Shown piece by piece: positions 30,336 to 37,477 of a DNA stretch of 40,875 nt. How positions within the stretch are numbered: the first letter of the stretch is position 1; the number at the start of each line of letters is the position of its first letter. Made by a program: the position numbers and the translations under genes. The notes beneath the pieces are model-generated. The model saw only the letters and a list, made by a program, of their open reading frames with translations, searched no databases and was not told where the DNA came from. This DNA is from Gemmataceae bacterium (lineage in GTDB: Bacteria > Planctomycetota > Planctomycetia > Gemmatales > Gemmataceae), in NCBI GenBank assembly GCA_022842245.1, contig JALHPZ010000044.1, positions 1 to 40,875 of the forward strand, in the 5' to 3' direction.

Positions 30336-30686
30336 ATGGAACCACTCAGCCCCGGCTATACGGGACTCGACCCGAAATCGGTTTACGCTTTCATGGACGC
30401 GCCCGGTTCGACCGACGACGGCGACACGTTCACGGAAACCGCTCCCGGCAGCGGCGTTTCGATACTGCCGGCCGGCTACTCTGTGAGCGTTCATCGCCAG
30501 CCATCGACGAACGGCGTCACGGTGGAAGTGAACGCGAACGGCAGCGGCTTCCGTGTGAACACGACCGCCCTTCCGCAACTCGCGAACGGAAACTTTGCCG
30601 ACTCGTTCGCGTGGATCGCGACGAAGGCGGGTGAACCGGACATCGGCCCGTATCGCGTCGATCTTGAAATCTGCAACGCGGGGTAA
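30336..30686 (+). CDS. Hypothetical virion protein (116 aa)
   Basis: ATG 30336 is preceded by GGAGAAGAG. Acidic beta-rich protein with GVSILPAGYSVSVHRQPSTNGVTVEVNANGSGFRVNTTALPQL. No family recognised. Lies between two other surface-like proteins. Confidence 0.6.
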   Translation: MEPLSPGYTGLDPKSVYAFMDAPGSTDDGDTFTETAPGSGVSILPAGYSVSVHRQPSTNGVTVEVNANGSGFRVNTTALPQLANGNFADSFAWIATKAGEPDIGPYRVDLEICNAG

Positions 30687-30689
30687 GCC

Positions 30690-31301
30690 GTGGCGACGTT
30701 CAGCGGATCACCGACGGCGAGCGCGGACGATGGGTACGTCGATGAGAATGGCGGCACCATTGACAATTCCGCGACCGCCGTACAGGTGCGGGGGAACGAC
30801 TTCGACTCATTGGGGCCGTTGATCGGTTACGCCCGCGTCCCCGGCGTCACGATCCCACAAGGCGCGACGATCAACAGCGCGACGCTGACCGTGATTGCGT
30901 CGGCGAACTTCACCCCGTTGACGGCAACAACCGTCATGGCTTTCGACGAAGACGATTCTGACCAGATCGCGGATGTAACGGACTATTACGGCCGAAGCCA
31001 GACAACCGCAAATACGGACGACGTTTTCAATGGAGCATTCTTCGCCGGTGACCCGGAGGCGGTCGATGTAACGGCGATTGTACAGGAGATCGTGAATCGT
31101 GTTGGCTGGGTCAGCGGAAACGCGATGCAGTTTGTATTTGAACAAACCGGTGCGTTCATGGCCGTCGTCGCCGCCGAGTTCGCGGCCTACGATCACGCGA
31201 CCTACGATCCGGCGTTGCTTGAAGTGGACTACACCGCCGGCGGCGGCGGCGGCGGCTCCGCGACCTTCCTCCCCGCGTTCGCGCCGGGGTTCGGCTGGTA
31301 G
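30690..31301 (+). CDS. DNRLRE/CBM-like jelly-roll virion protein (203 aa)
   Basis: PLIGYARVPGVTIPQGATINSATLTVIASANFTPLTATTVMAFDEDDSDQI followed by VDVTAIVQEIVNRVGWVSGNAMQFVFEQTG...YDPALLEVDYTA has the plan of DNRLRE-like beta-sandwich domains (I-P-x-G-A-x-I-x-S-A-T-L, then L-E-V-x-Y). Often used for glycan contact. GTG 30690. Poly-Gly ends the domain. Virion decoration or host-surface binding is inferred. Confidence 0.65.
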   Translation: MATFSGSPTASADDGYVDENGGTIDNSATAVQVRGNDFDSLGPLIGYARVPGVTIPQGATINSATLTVIASANFTPLTATTVMAFDEDDSDQIADVTDYYGRSQTTANTDDVFNGAFFAGDPEAVDVTAIVQEIVNRVGWVSGNAMQFVFEQTGAFMAVVAAEFAAYDHATYDPALLEVDYTAGGGGGGSATFLPAFAPGFGW

Positions 31302-31302
31302 G

Positions 31303-31318
31303 GTGCGGGCGCTCGCAC
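31303..31318. repeat. Dispersed palindrome, copy 11
   Basis: GTGCGGGCGCTCGCAC, two bases after the stop of the gene 30690-31301. Confidence 0.85.
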
Positions 31319-31340
31319 TGCCGGCGGGGATCGCCCCGCT

Positions 31341-31370
31341 GGGAATCCGTTGGCCCATCTGCGGTAAACT
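31341..31370 (+). promoter_or_regulatory. Late promoter (twin of 37442-37471), predicted leaderless
   Basis: GGGAATCCGTT, then GGCCC, CTGCGGTAAACT; -10-like TAAACT (31365-31370) lies 6 nt before ATG 31377. A nearly identical block including CTCGTCGCATGG precedes the gene at 37478. Confidence 0.55.
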
Positions 31371-31376
31371 CGTCGC

Positions 31377-32342
31377 ATGGCAGCTCCCGGCGACACGCTC
31401 AACGGCTACTTCCTGACGGAGAACACGTCGGGACAGGCGGCGAACGCCGACAGCCTGCCCACGGTCACGATCCGCCGCAACGGGTCGATCCTGCCCGATT
31501 CCGTCACCGTCACGAACCCCGCGACCGGCGAGTACGCCTTTGCCTACGGCACCTCCGCGTCGTGGTCCGCCGGCGACCTGATCGTCGCCGTCGCCAGCGT
31601 CGTCATCGCGGGCGCGACCTACACCGTCGTCGTCGGCGAGTGGACGCTGTCCGCCGGCGCGACCGTCCCGCTCCCGACGACCACCGGGCTGCCCGGCACC
31701 CGCGACGAGTGGCGATTCTGGCCCAACCTCGAAACCGTCACGCTCCGCGTCGTCGACCTCGACGGGTACACCGAGCACGCGATCCTCAAGGCGAAGCGCC
31801 GGGCCGTGCAGATTCGCGAGCAGGCGGCCTCCGGCGGGGCCTACGTCGCGTCCGACCTCGTCTGGCTGATCCCGAACGAGCTGCTGCCCGCCGGCGTCAC
31901 GATCAAACCCGCCGACGTGATCCGCGACGCGGCGTCCGTCGACTGGACCGTGCTCGCCGTCCAGCCCCGCGGGAAGTTCGGCAACACGTGGCGGGTCACG
32001 ACCCGTTCGCTCGTGCTCGTCGCGGATCTGCGCACCACCTGCGACCAGCTCCGCCCGTCCCTCGCGCAGGACGCCGCCGGCCAGCGTGCCCCCGTGTTCG
32101 CCGTGATCGCCGCCGACGTGCCGTGCAAGTTGATGGAGCTGGAGCACGCCGTGCTCGGCGAGTATCAGGGCGGGCCGACGGACCGGCGCGAGTACACGCT
32201 TTACGTCGGCTCGCGGCTGACGCTCCGGGCCGGGGACGTGATCGACGTGGACGACGTGCGGTACGACGTGGTCGGGGCGGGCAACTGGGACCGGATCGAC
32301 CAGCTCGGCGAGGTCCGGCTGGTGAAGGCGGGGACACTGTAA
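31377..32342 (+). CDS. Head-tail connector/adaptor protein with N-terminal Ig-like domain (321 aa)
   Basis: Residues 1-95 form an Ig-like beta domain (TLNGYFLTENTSGQAANADSLPTVTIRRNGSILPD...YAFAYGTSASWSAGDLIVAVASVV). Residues 110-321 include a head-closure-like pattern (RVVDLDGYTEHAILKAKRR; DVIRDAASVDWTVLAVQPRGKFGNTWRV; YVGSRLTLRAGDVIDVDDVRYDVVGAGNWD) resembling phage head-tail joining proteins. No RBS; a -10 hexamer lies 6 nt upstream. TAATG overlap with the next gene. Confidence 0.65.
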   Translation: MAAPGDTLNGYFLTENTSGQAANADSLPTVTIRRNGSILPDSVTVTNPATGEYAFAYGTSASWSAGDLIVAVASVVIAGATYTVVVGEWTLSAGATVPLPTTTGLPGTRDEWRFWPNLETVTLRVVDLDGYTEHAILKAKRRAVQIREQAASGGAYVASDLVWLIPNELLPAGVTIKPADVIRDAASVDWTVLAVQPRGKFGNTWRVTTRSLVLVADLRTTCDQLRPSLAQDAAGQRAPVFAVIAADVPCKLMELEHAVLGEYQGGPTDRREYTLYVGSRLTLRAGDVIDVDDVRYDVVGAGNWDRIDQLGEVRLVKAGTL

Positions 32343-32716
32343 TGCCGGTCGATTTCGACATCGCGGGGTTCGAGCAGGAGCTGCGGATGCACGCGGCGAA
32401 GAAGCTCGCGCGCGTCGCCATCCACATCGTCGCCGCGCACCAGCGGAACCTCTCCGTCGCGAACCCCGCCCCGCACAAGACGCCCGCGCCGCGAGGCCAG
32501 TATCCACGCGGCCGGACGTTCTTCCTGCGCGCGAACATCGGATTCCAGCCGACGGCGATGGCCGATCTCGCCCGCACGCTCGCCGTCTCCGTCGGCGTCT
32601 ACGAGCCGGCGATCTACGGCCTGTACCTCCGCAACAAGGGCTGGAAGGGCCTGCTCGACACCGTGCAGGCCGAATACGCCCGGATCGACGCCCTGCTCAA
32701 CGGGAGGACGATTTGA
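32342..32716 (+). CDS. HK97 gp10-like tail component (124 aa)
   Basis: FDIAGFEQELRMHAAKKLARVAIHIVAAHQRNLSVANPAPHKTPAPRGQYPRGRTFFLRANIGFQPT...VGVYEPAIYGLYLRNKGWKGLLDTVQAEYARI matches the HK97-gp10-type tail-terminator/minor-tail protein layout (long N-terminal helix, L-R-x-x-I, Y-x-x-x-L-x-x-x-G, C-terminal helix). Position between connector and tail completion agrees. Confidence 0.75.
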   Translation: MPVDFDIAGFEQELRMHAAKKLARVAIHIVAAHQRNLSVANPAPHKTPAPRGQYPRGRTFFLRANIGFQPTAMADLARTLAVSVGVYEPAIYGLYLRNKGWKGLLDTVQAEYARIDALLNGRTI

Positions 32717-33159
32717 GCCTCGTCACCACCGACGACGTGATGCGCGCCTACGTCGCCGCCTGGCCGGCCTCCGGCACGTTCGCCGGCGTCCGGTTGTTCG
32801 CGCACGCCAAGCCGCCGAACGAGACCGCCGCGAGCTGGGCCGTGCTCACCGTCGCCGAGACCGGCGAGCCGAAGACCGAATCCGACGGGCTGACGGAGCA
32901 GACATTCCGCGTCGAGATCGCCGTCTGGTCGCGGGTCAACCCGCCGCCGACCGCGAGTTTCGCCGCGGGCCTCGTGCTGCTCTACGACGGCACGAACGCC
33001 GCACCGGGGGCCGGCCTGACGCTGCCCGGCGCAGGCCAGACGATCACGCTCGCGAAGCCCGGCGTCTCCGCGATCCGGCGGGAACTCGAACGCCGGGCCG
33101 GTGCCGACGTGCTCTGCGCGAGCCGGGCCTGGACCGTCACCACGAACGCGAGCCAATGA
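32713..33159 (+). CDS. Tail completion/terminator-like protein (148 aa)
   Basis: TTG 32713 overlaps the previous stop (TTGA). VTTDDVMRAYVAAWPASGTFAGVRLFAHAKPPNETAASWAVLTVAETGEPKTESDGLTEQTFRVEIAVWSRV has the alpha-beta-beta pattern of tail-completion proteins (gpU/HK97 gp11-like). Position supports this; the TTG start is dictated by overlap. Confidence 0.6.
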   Translation: MSLVTTDDVMRAYVAAWPASGTFAGVRLFAHAKPPNETAASWAVLTVAETGEPKTESDGLTEQTFRVEIAVWSRVNPPPTASFAAGLVLLYDGTNAAPGAGLTLPGAGQTITLAKPGVSAIRRELERRAGADVLCASRAWTVTTNASQ

Positions 33160-33162
33160 CCC

Positions 33163-33681
33163 ATGAGCGCCGTCCTCCGCAGCCGCATCGCCGCCCAGTC
33201 CGTCGACACGTTCGTCTCCGGCACGATCTCGCAGTCGATCGTGCTGGCCCGCGACGTGACGGACCTCAACCTCAACATCCGGGCGGGGACGAACAAGACG
33301 CTCCAGCAGGTGATCACGGAGCAGACGCTCGCGGTCGAGACCGGCGTCACGATCGACCTGAACGATGCGAGCAACACGCTCAAGGACGCGGGGAACAACG
33401 CGATCCAGTTCGCGAAGATCTTCTGGTTCCTGCTCGCCGTCGTCTCGCCGTCGACCGGCAAGGGCGTCCGCTACGGCCCGATGGGGATCAGCAACGCGGC
33501 GCAGCTCTGGTTCAGCGGCGTCACGGCCGACGAGTACGAGGTCGTGAAGGACGCGGACCTGAAACTCTCCCGGTCGGAGGGCTGGTCGGTGGACTCGGCC
33601 AACGCGAATCTGCGAATCTATAACCCGTCGGCCTCGGTCGCCTGCACGGTCCGCCTGTGGATCGTCGGCGAGAAGCCGTAA
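33163..33681 (+). CDS. Hypothetical tail-region protein (172 aa)
   Basis: Starts 3 nt after the previous stop. SVDTFVSGTISQSIVLARDVTDLNLNIRAGTNKTLQQVITEQTLAVETGVTIDLNDASNTLKDAGNNAIQFAKIFWFLLAV, then IYNPSASVACTVRLWIVGEKP: beta-rich with a jelly-roll-like end. Occupies the slot before the tail tube, so a tail or neck structural role is likely. Confidence 0.6.
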   Translation: MSAVLRSRIAAQSVDTFVSGTISQSIVLARDVTDLNLNIRAGTNKTLQQVITEQTLAVETGVTIDLNDASNTLKDAGNNAIQFAKIFWFLLAVVSPSTGKGVRYGPMGISNAAQLWFSGVTADEYEVVKDADLKLSRSEGWSVDSANANLRIYNPSASVACTVRLWIVGEKP

Positions 33682-33695
33682 CTCAGGAGATCGTC

Positions 33696-34169
33696 ATGGG
33701 TCGACCATCCGGCAAGGGCGGCGGCGTTTACATCCAGATCGCGGCCAGCGGCGCCGTCTTCGCGCTGCCGACCGCTTCGTTCCGCTTCACGCAAGACCCC
33801 CGCCTCGGCGAGGACACGGAGAGCGACGACCTCGGCGCGCACTTCTCGGCGTCGGGTGCCCCGCTCGGCACGGGCATCCTGACCCTGCACCGCCGCGACG
33901 CGAACTACCCGGAGGCGCTCAACCTGACCCCGGGCCTCGAAATCAACCGCATCTGGTTCCGGTGGGGTGCGCTGCTCGCCGGCGGCACCACGCCGAAGGG
34001 GATCATGCTTTACAAGCCGACGCTCGGCGCGTTCGACGACGACGTGCAGGACGTGGCCCCGAACATGCCGATCCAGATCCAGGTCATGGGCGGCGCGATC
34101 TACCGCGGTGTGAATCTCCCCGACGTGGGCGACACGCCGGACAACAGCGCACCGAACCCGAACCCGTAA
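33696..34169 (+). CDS. Probable major tail (tube) protein (157 aa)
   Basis: AGGAGA precedes ATG 33696. GGGVYIQIAASGAVFALPTASFRFTQDPRLGEDTESDDLGAHFSASGAPLGTGILTLHRRDANYPEALNLTPG fits a tail-tube beta fold, and position directly before the frameshifted chaperone pair is the standard place of the tail tube gene in long-tailed phages. The C-terminus is Pro/Asn-rich. Confidence 0.7.
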   Translation: MGRPSGKGGGVYIQIAASGAVFALPTASFRFTQDPRLGEDTESDDLGAHFSASGAPLGTGILTLHRRDANYPEALNLTPGLEINRIWFRWGALLAGGTTPKGIMLYKPTLGAFDDDVQDVAPNMPIQIQVMGGAIYRGVNLPDVGDTPDNSAPNPNP

Positions 34170-34178
34170 GCCCCGCCG

Positions 34179-34194
34179 GTGCGTGCGCACGCAC
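34179..34194. repeat. Dispersed palindrome, copy 12
   Basis: GTGCGTGCGCACGCAC, a perfect 16-bp dyad (20 bp with flanking CCG/CGG), 10 nt after the tail-tube stop. Confidence 0.9.
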
Positions 34195-34201
34195 CGGCTC
34201 A

Positions 34202-34231
34202 AATTCCGGAATTCCGGAATTCCGTAATTCC
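34202..34231. repeat. Tandem AATTCCGG repeat
   Basis: 3.75 copies of an 8-bp unit (AATTCCGG, AATTCCGG, AATTCCGT, AATTCC) between the tail-tube and chaperone genes. An AT-containing patch in GC-rich DNA, just upstream of GGAGG and the GTG start at 34252. Function unknown. Confidence 0.8.
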
Positions 34232-34251
34232 ATCCCTCCCGGAGGCCCGCC

Positions 34252-34731
34252 GTGGCCGATCAAGCCCCTTCGACGACCGCAACCGATCAACTGCTCAACG
34301 TGCCCCGCACGCTCACGCTCGGCGATCGCGTGCTCTCCGTCGCGTCCCTGTCGCTACGAGAGGAGCGCGCCCTGTGGCAGGAGCTGGCCGGCCTCGTCGC
34401 CGCCAGCAGCGACCCGTTCCAGCGGATCGCGCCCGTCGTGGCGCGGCTCACCAAAGACGGCGACCTCGTCGCCCGGTCCGTGCTGCTCGAGCTGGCCGGG
34501 CGTGAAGTGCTCGCCGACGTGCCGCCGCCGGACTCGCTCGTCGAGAAGGCTCGCCGCACCGTGCCCGCCGTGCTCGTGCGGGAGCTGTACCGCCGGGCGA
34601 AGAAGTTCCACCCGGAGCTGCGCGAGGAGGAACTCACGGCCGTCGTGACGAAGGTCAACGTCGGCGACGTGTGGTTCGAACTCGAGGCAGCCCTCGGCGG
34701 GGGCACCGACGACCCAAAAGCGACCCGCTGA
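34252..34731 (+). CDS. Tail assembly chaperone, short form (G-like, 159 aa)
   Basis: GTG 34252 preceded by GGAGG. LNVPRTLTLGDRVLSVASLSLREERALWQELAGLVAASSDPFQRIAPVVARLTKDGDLVARSVLLELAGREVLADVPPPD: helical chaperone-like, with the standard position between tube and tape measure. Near its end (34713-34719) the heptamer C-CCA-AAA lies in the zero frame, permitting -1 slippage into the next ORF. Confidence 0.8.
   Translation: MADQAPSTTATDQLLNVPRTLTLGDRVLSVASLSLREERALWQELAGLVAASSDPFQRIAPVVARLTKDGDLVARSVLLELAGREVLADVPPPDSLVEKARRTVPAVLVRELYRRAKKFHPELREEELTAVVTKVNVGDVWFELEAALGGGTDDPKATR
34713..34719 (+). promoter_or_regulatory. Programmed -1 ribosomal frameshift site CCCAAAA
   Basis: CCCAAAA is read C-CCA-AAA in the zero frame, a canonical X-XXY-YYZ slippery heptamer. 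A -1 slip gives ...P-K-S-D-P-L-I-L, continuing into the downstream ORF. A perfect 7-bp stem GATCGCC/GGCGATC follows about 25 nt later. Confidence 0.8.
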
Positions 34732-35006
34732 TCCTCGCCCGCTGGATCGCCTCGCAGGACCTGAGCGGGGCGATCGGCGGACTGCTCGAGTCGGGGATCA
34801 CGCCGGGGCAGATCGCGGACCTGACGCCGCACCAGGCGTTCGCCGTGCTGTTCGAGCAGCCGAAGGAGGAGCCGGCATCGGAGCCGTTGGAGGCCCTGTA
34901 CCGGATCAACCTCGGCCGCGAGGAGAAGGGTGAACCGCCGGCGATCCCGCACTGGTGGGGCGAATCGCTGCCACGCAAGCCCCGCAAGCCGAAAGGGAAG
35001 CCATGA
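34719..35006 (+). CDS. Tail assembly chaperone, frameshift extension (GT-like)
   Basis: Read as the C-terminal 95 residues of a 251-aa fusion after the -1 slip at 34713-34719. SDPLILARWIASQDLSGAIGGLLESGITPGQIADLTPHQAFAVLFEQP...INLGREEKGEPPAIPHWWGESLPRK. An independent start would be a GTG at 34671, inside the G-like gene, which is less likely. The lambda G/GT arrangement is the model. ATGA overlap with the tape measure gene. Confidence 0.75.
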   Translation, partial: SDPLILARWIASQDLSGAIGGLLESGITPGQIADLTPHQAFAVLFEQPKEEPASEPLEALYRINLGREEKGEPPAIPHWWGESLPRKPRKPKGKP

Positions 35007-36910
35007 GCCGGATCGGTGGCGAGCACTTTTCCGAGTCGATCACGTTCGAGGCGGACGGGCTGGAGGACATCCTCCGGCTCGTGCGCGAAGCGAAGAACGA
35101 GACGGACCTGCTCCACTCGTCGCAGCTCCGGGCCGCGACGCAGTTCGGCCGGGGCGTCGGCGCGATGCCGGGCGTGAACCTCGCGTCGACGCTCGCCTCG
35201 CGGCTGACCCGCACCGGCACGACGCCGGCGGGGACCGGCCCGTCATTCGCCTTCCAGACGGCGGCCGCCGCGGCGATCGCGTCGGGCGGTTCGCCGGGCG
35301 GATGGAACGCGGCCCGGCTGTCGGCGGCGTCGTACGTGCCGCCGGTGCCGCTCGCTCGCGGGATGCCGACGCAGGCGTACGGGCTGCAGACCTCGGCGGC
35401 GTCCGACCTGGCGATGGGCCGGCAGCGGCGGCAGGACGCGATGGCGTACGCCAGCTTCGGGGGATCGGCGGCGTCGGCCCGGCGGATGGGGACGAGCTTC
35501 GGGTCGAACGTGCACGAGGGGCCGGCGCCGCTGCCGGCGCCGGGGATCGCGAGCTGGGAGCGGGCGAAGCGGAACGCGGAGCAGTACCGCGAGAGCATCG
35601 TGCGGATCGTGAAGGAATACGACAAGCTCAAGACGTCGGCGGCGAACTGGTTCCACGGCGACCCGATGACTCGGCGATTGCGCGAGCAGGGCCGGGCGGC
35701 GCAGGAGGCGTTGCGGCGCGAGCAGCAGCTCGCGGAGCAGGCCCGGCGGCGGTCGATGGGTTTCCGGGGCCGGCTCGGCGAGGACTGGGGCCGCGAGGGC
35801 GGTTATCGCGACCGGATGTACGCGGCCGGCGGCGTGGCGGGCAATCTCGCGCTCGCCGGCGGTCTCGGCGTGTTCGGCATGGGCATGGCGGGGCTGCAAG
35901 GCACCGTCACGGGCAACCGGTTCCACAACGAATTCGAGCGCACGCAGCGGGAACTGGGGAATGCGTTCGGCCCGGCGCTGCGCGAGGCGACGCACTGGCT
36001 GGAACAGTTCAATTCGTGGCTGTCGAAGCTCTCGCCGTCGGGCCAGCGGCTGATCGCGGCCGGCGGGATCGCGGCGGCGGGCTACGCGGGTGCGCGGGCA
36101 CTGGGCCTCGGCGGCGCGGTTCACGGAGCCATCGGTGGCGTGGCGAACGCGGCCCTCACCGGCGCGGCCGCCTACGGGCCAGGGGCGTTGCGGGCGCTCG
36201 GCGGCGGGTCGATGCTCGCCGGTGCCGGGATCGCCGGCGTGAGCCTCTACGGGGCGTATAACGCGATCTCGCGGAACATGGACTCGCGATCCTCCGCGGA
36301 CTTTTCGAGCCGGATTCTTTCGGGCAAGGCGGACCAGCAGGAAGCCGACGCGCTCGAGCAGGAATTGAATCTCGCGCACCAGCGGGCCGGCGGTCGGAAG
36401 GAATTCGAGGCCGAATTCGAGCGACGGAACGCGGAAATCAACCGCCGGCTGCACGGGCTGGATGCCGACGGCAAGCGGCTGGGAGTGTGGGGCCGATTGA
36501 AGGCCGGAGGGAACGACCTGCGCACAAATCTCGGCCTCGGCGGCGATCTCGACCGGGAGCAGGAGTGGATCAACAAGAACGCGCCGCTCATCGCCGCCCA
36601 GCGGGAGAAGGACGCGAACGGCCGAATCCGCGTCGGCGGTCGGAACGTGGAACCGCTCGCCGGCGGCGGGTTTGAATCGCTGATGCAGACGTATCAGCGG
36701 ATCGAGACGGCGTTCGGCAAGATCGACAAGGGGAAGCCGGAGGATAAGCAGATGAAGGCGGCGGAGATCTTCCAGCAGGCCGCGCAGGCACTTATCGACG
36801 CGATCAACCAGAAGGGCGCAGGTGGTGCAGCCGTTGCCGTTGGAGCCGGCGGAGCTTTGGAGCAAGCCGGGAAACAGGCCGAAATGGCGGCGAAGAATCT
36901 GCTCGGCTGA
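35003..36910 (+). CDS. Tail tape measure protein (635 aa)
   Basis: Follows the G/GT chaperones, the invariant position of the tape measure. N-terminal coiled region (GLEDILRLVREAKNETDLLHSSQLRAATQFG), basic central helices (RRLREQGRAAQEALRREQQLAEQARRR), two Gly/Ala-rich hydrophobic segments (residues about 275-300, GGVAGNLALAGGLGVFGMGMAGL, and about 350-420, IAAAGYAGARALGLGG...AGIAGVSLYGAYNAI) and a long helical C-terminus. Short for the family, implying a short tail. ATG 35003 overlaps the GT stop. Confidence 0.75.
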   Translation: MSRIGGEHFSESITFEADGLEDILRLVREAKNETDLLHSSQLRAATQFGRGVGAMPGVNLASTLASRLTRTGTTPAGTGPSFAFQTAAAAAIASGGSPGGWNAARLSAASYVPPVPLARGMPTQAYGLQTSAASDLAMGRQRRQDAMAYASFGGSAASARRMGTSFGSNVHEGPAPLPAPGIASWERAKRNAEQYRESIVRIVKEYDKLKTSAANWFHGDPMTRRLREQGRAAQEALRREQQLAEQARRRSMGFRGRLGEDWGREGGYRDRMYAAGGVAGNLALAGGLGVFGMGMAGLQGTVTGNRFHNEFERTQRELGNAFGPALREATHWLEQFNSWLSKLSPSGQRLIAAGGIAAAGYAGARALGLGGAVHGAIGGVANAALTGAAAYGPGALRALGGGSMLAGAGIAGVSLYGAYNAISRNMDSRSSADFSSRILSGKADQQEADALEQELNLAHQRAGGRKEFEAEFERRNAEINRRLHGLDADGKRLGVWGRLKAGGNDLRTNLGLGGDLDREQEWINKNAPLIAAQREKDANGRIRVGGRNVEPLAGGGFESLMQTYQRIETAFGKIDKGKPEDKQMKAAEIFQQAAQALIDAINQKGAGGAAVAVGAGGALEQAGKQAEMAAKNLLG

Positions 36911-36916
36911 TCGTCT

Positions 36917-37372
36917 TCACTTCGCCTGCCGGAATGACCAGTGGCGAAGCCAAGCCTTATCGACCCACGCGAAGTCGCCTTTGAAGACGCCGGTGATGAC
37001 CTCGACACGGGCGAACCGGCCCTTGATCGACACGACTTCGACCCGGTCGCTCTCGTCGAGGAGTCCGACGGCACCCCGCTCGGCGTGCGCCGTGGCCGTG
37101 GCCGCGACATCATAGCGGTTGATCGCCGCGTTGATGGACCCGACCGTGTCTTCGTCTCGGCAGATCAGACTGAATTTCGACGGCCCGGCTTCGACATGGT
37201 ACATCTGGCCGACGCGGGCTTCGAGCGGGTCGCGGGTGAGTGCCCAGTAGGCGAACAGGGCAAATGAGACGACGGCAACGGCACCGAAAGCCCCGCCGAC
37301 AACGAGTAGCGTCTTTCGCGCGCTGGTGCGGCTGCGTTCCCGCCGGCTCCGCTCCCGCTCGTCTCGCGACAT
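36917..37372 (-). CDS. Membrane-anchored moron protein (151 aa), opposite strand in the tail operon
   Basis: MSRDERERSRRERSRTSARK is a basic cytosolic start; residues about 21-43 (TLLVVGGAFGAVAVVSFALFAYW) are one membrane helix; the rest (DPLEARVGQMYHVEAGPSKFSLICRDEDTVGSINAAINRYDV...ESDRVEVVSIKGRFARVEVITGVFKGDFAWVDKAWLRHWSF) looks like an extracytoplasmic SH3-like domain, with D-R-V-E-V-V and F-A-W-V-D as typical SH3b strands. GGAGGG precedes the start on the minus strand and TATGAT (37398-37403) could be its -10. Only minus-strand gene in the late region: a lysogenic-conversion or superinfection-exclusion candidate. Confidence 0.75.
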   Translation of the reverse strand: MSRDERERSRRERSRTSARKTLLVVGGAFGAVAVVSFALFAYWALTRDPLEARVGQMYHVEAGPSKFSLICRDEDTVGSINAAINRYDVAATATAHAERGAVGLLDESDRVEVVSIKGRFARVEVITGVFKGDFAWVDKAWLRHWSFRQAK

Positions 37373-37441
37373 GGCCAGCCCTCCGAAGTTGGGGCGCATC
37401 ATAGGACCATTCGCCGCCGGTGGGGAGGGCTTTCGCTCGGC

Positions 37442-37471
37442 GGGATTCCGTTCGGCCCTCTGCGGTAGACT
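37442..37471 (+). promoter_or_regulatory. Late promoter (twin of 31341-31370), predicted leaderless
   Basis: GGGATTCCGTT, GGCCC, CTGCGGTAGACT; -10-like TAGACT (37466-37471) lies 6 nt before ATG 37478. Confidence 0.55.
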
Positions 37472-37477
37472 CGTCGC

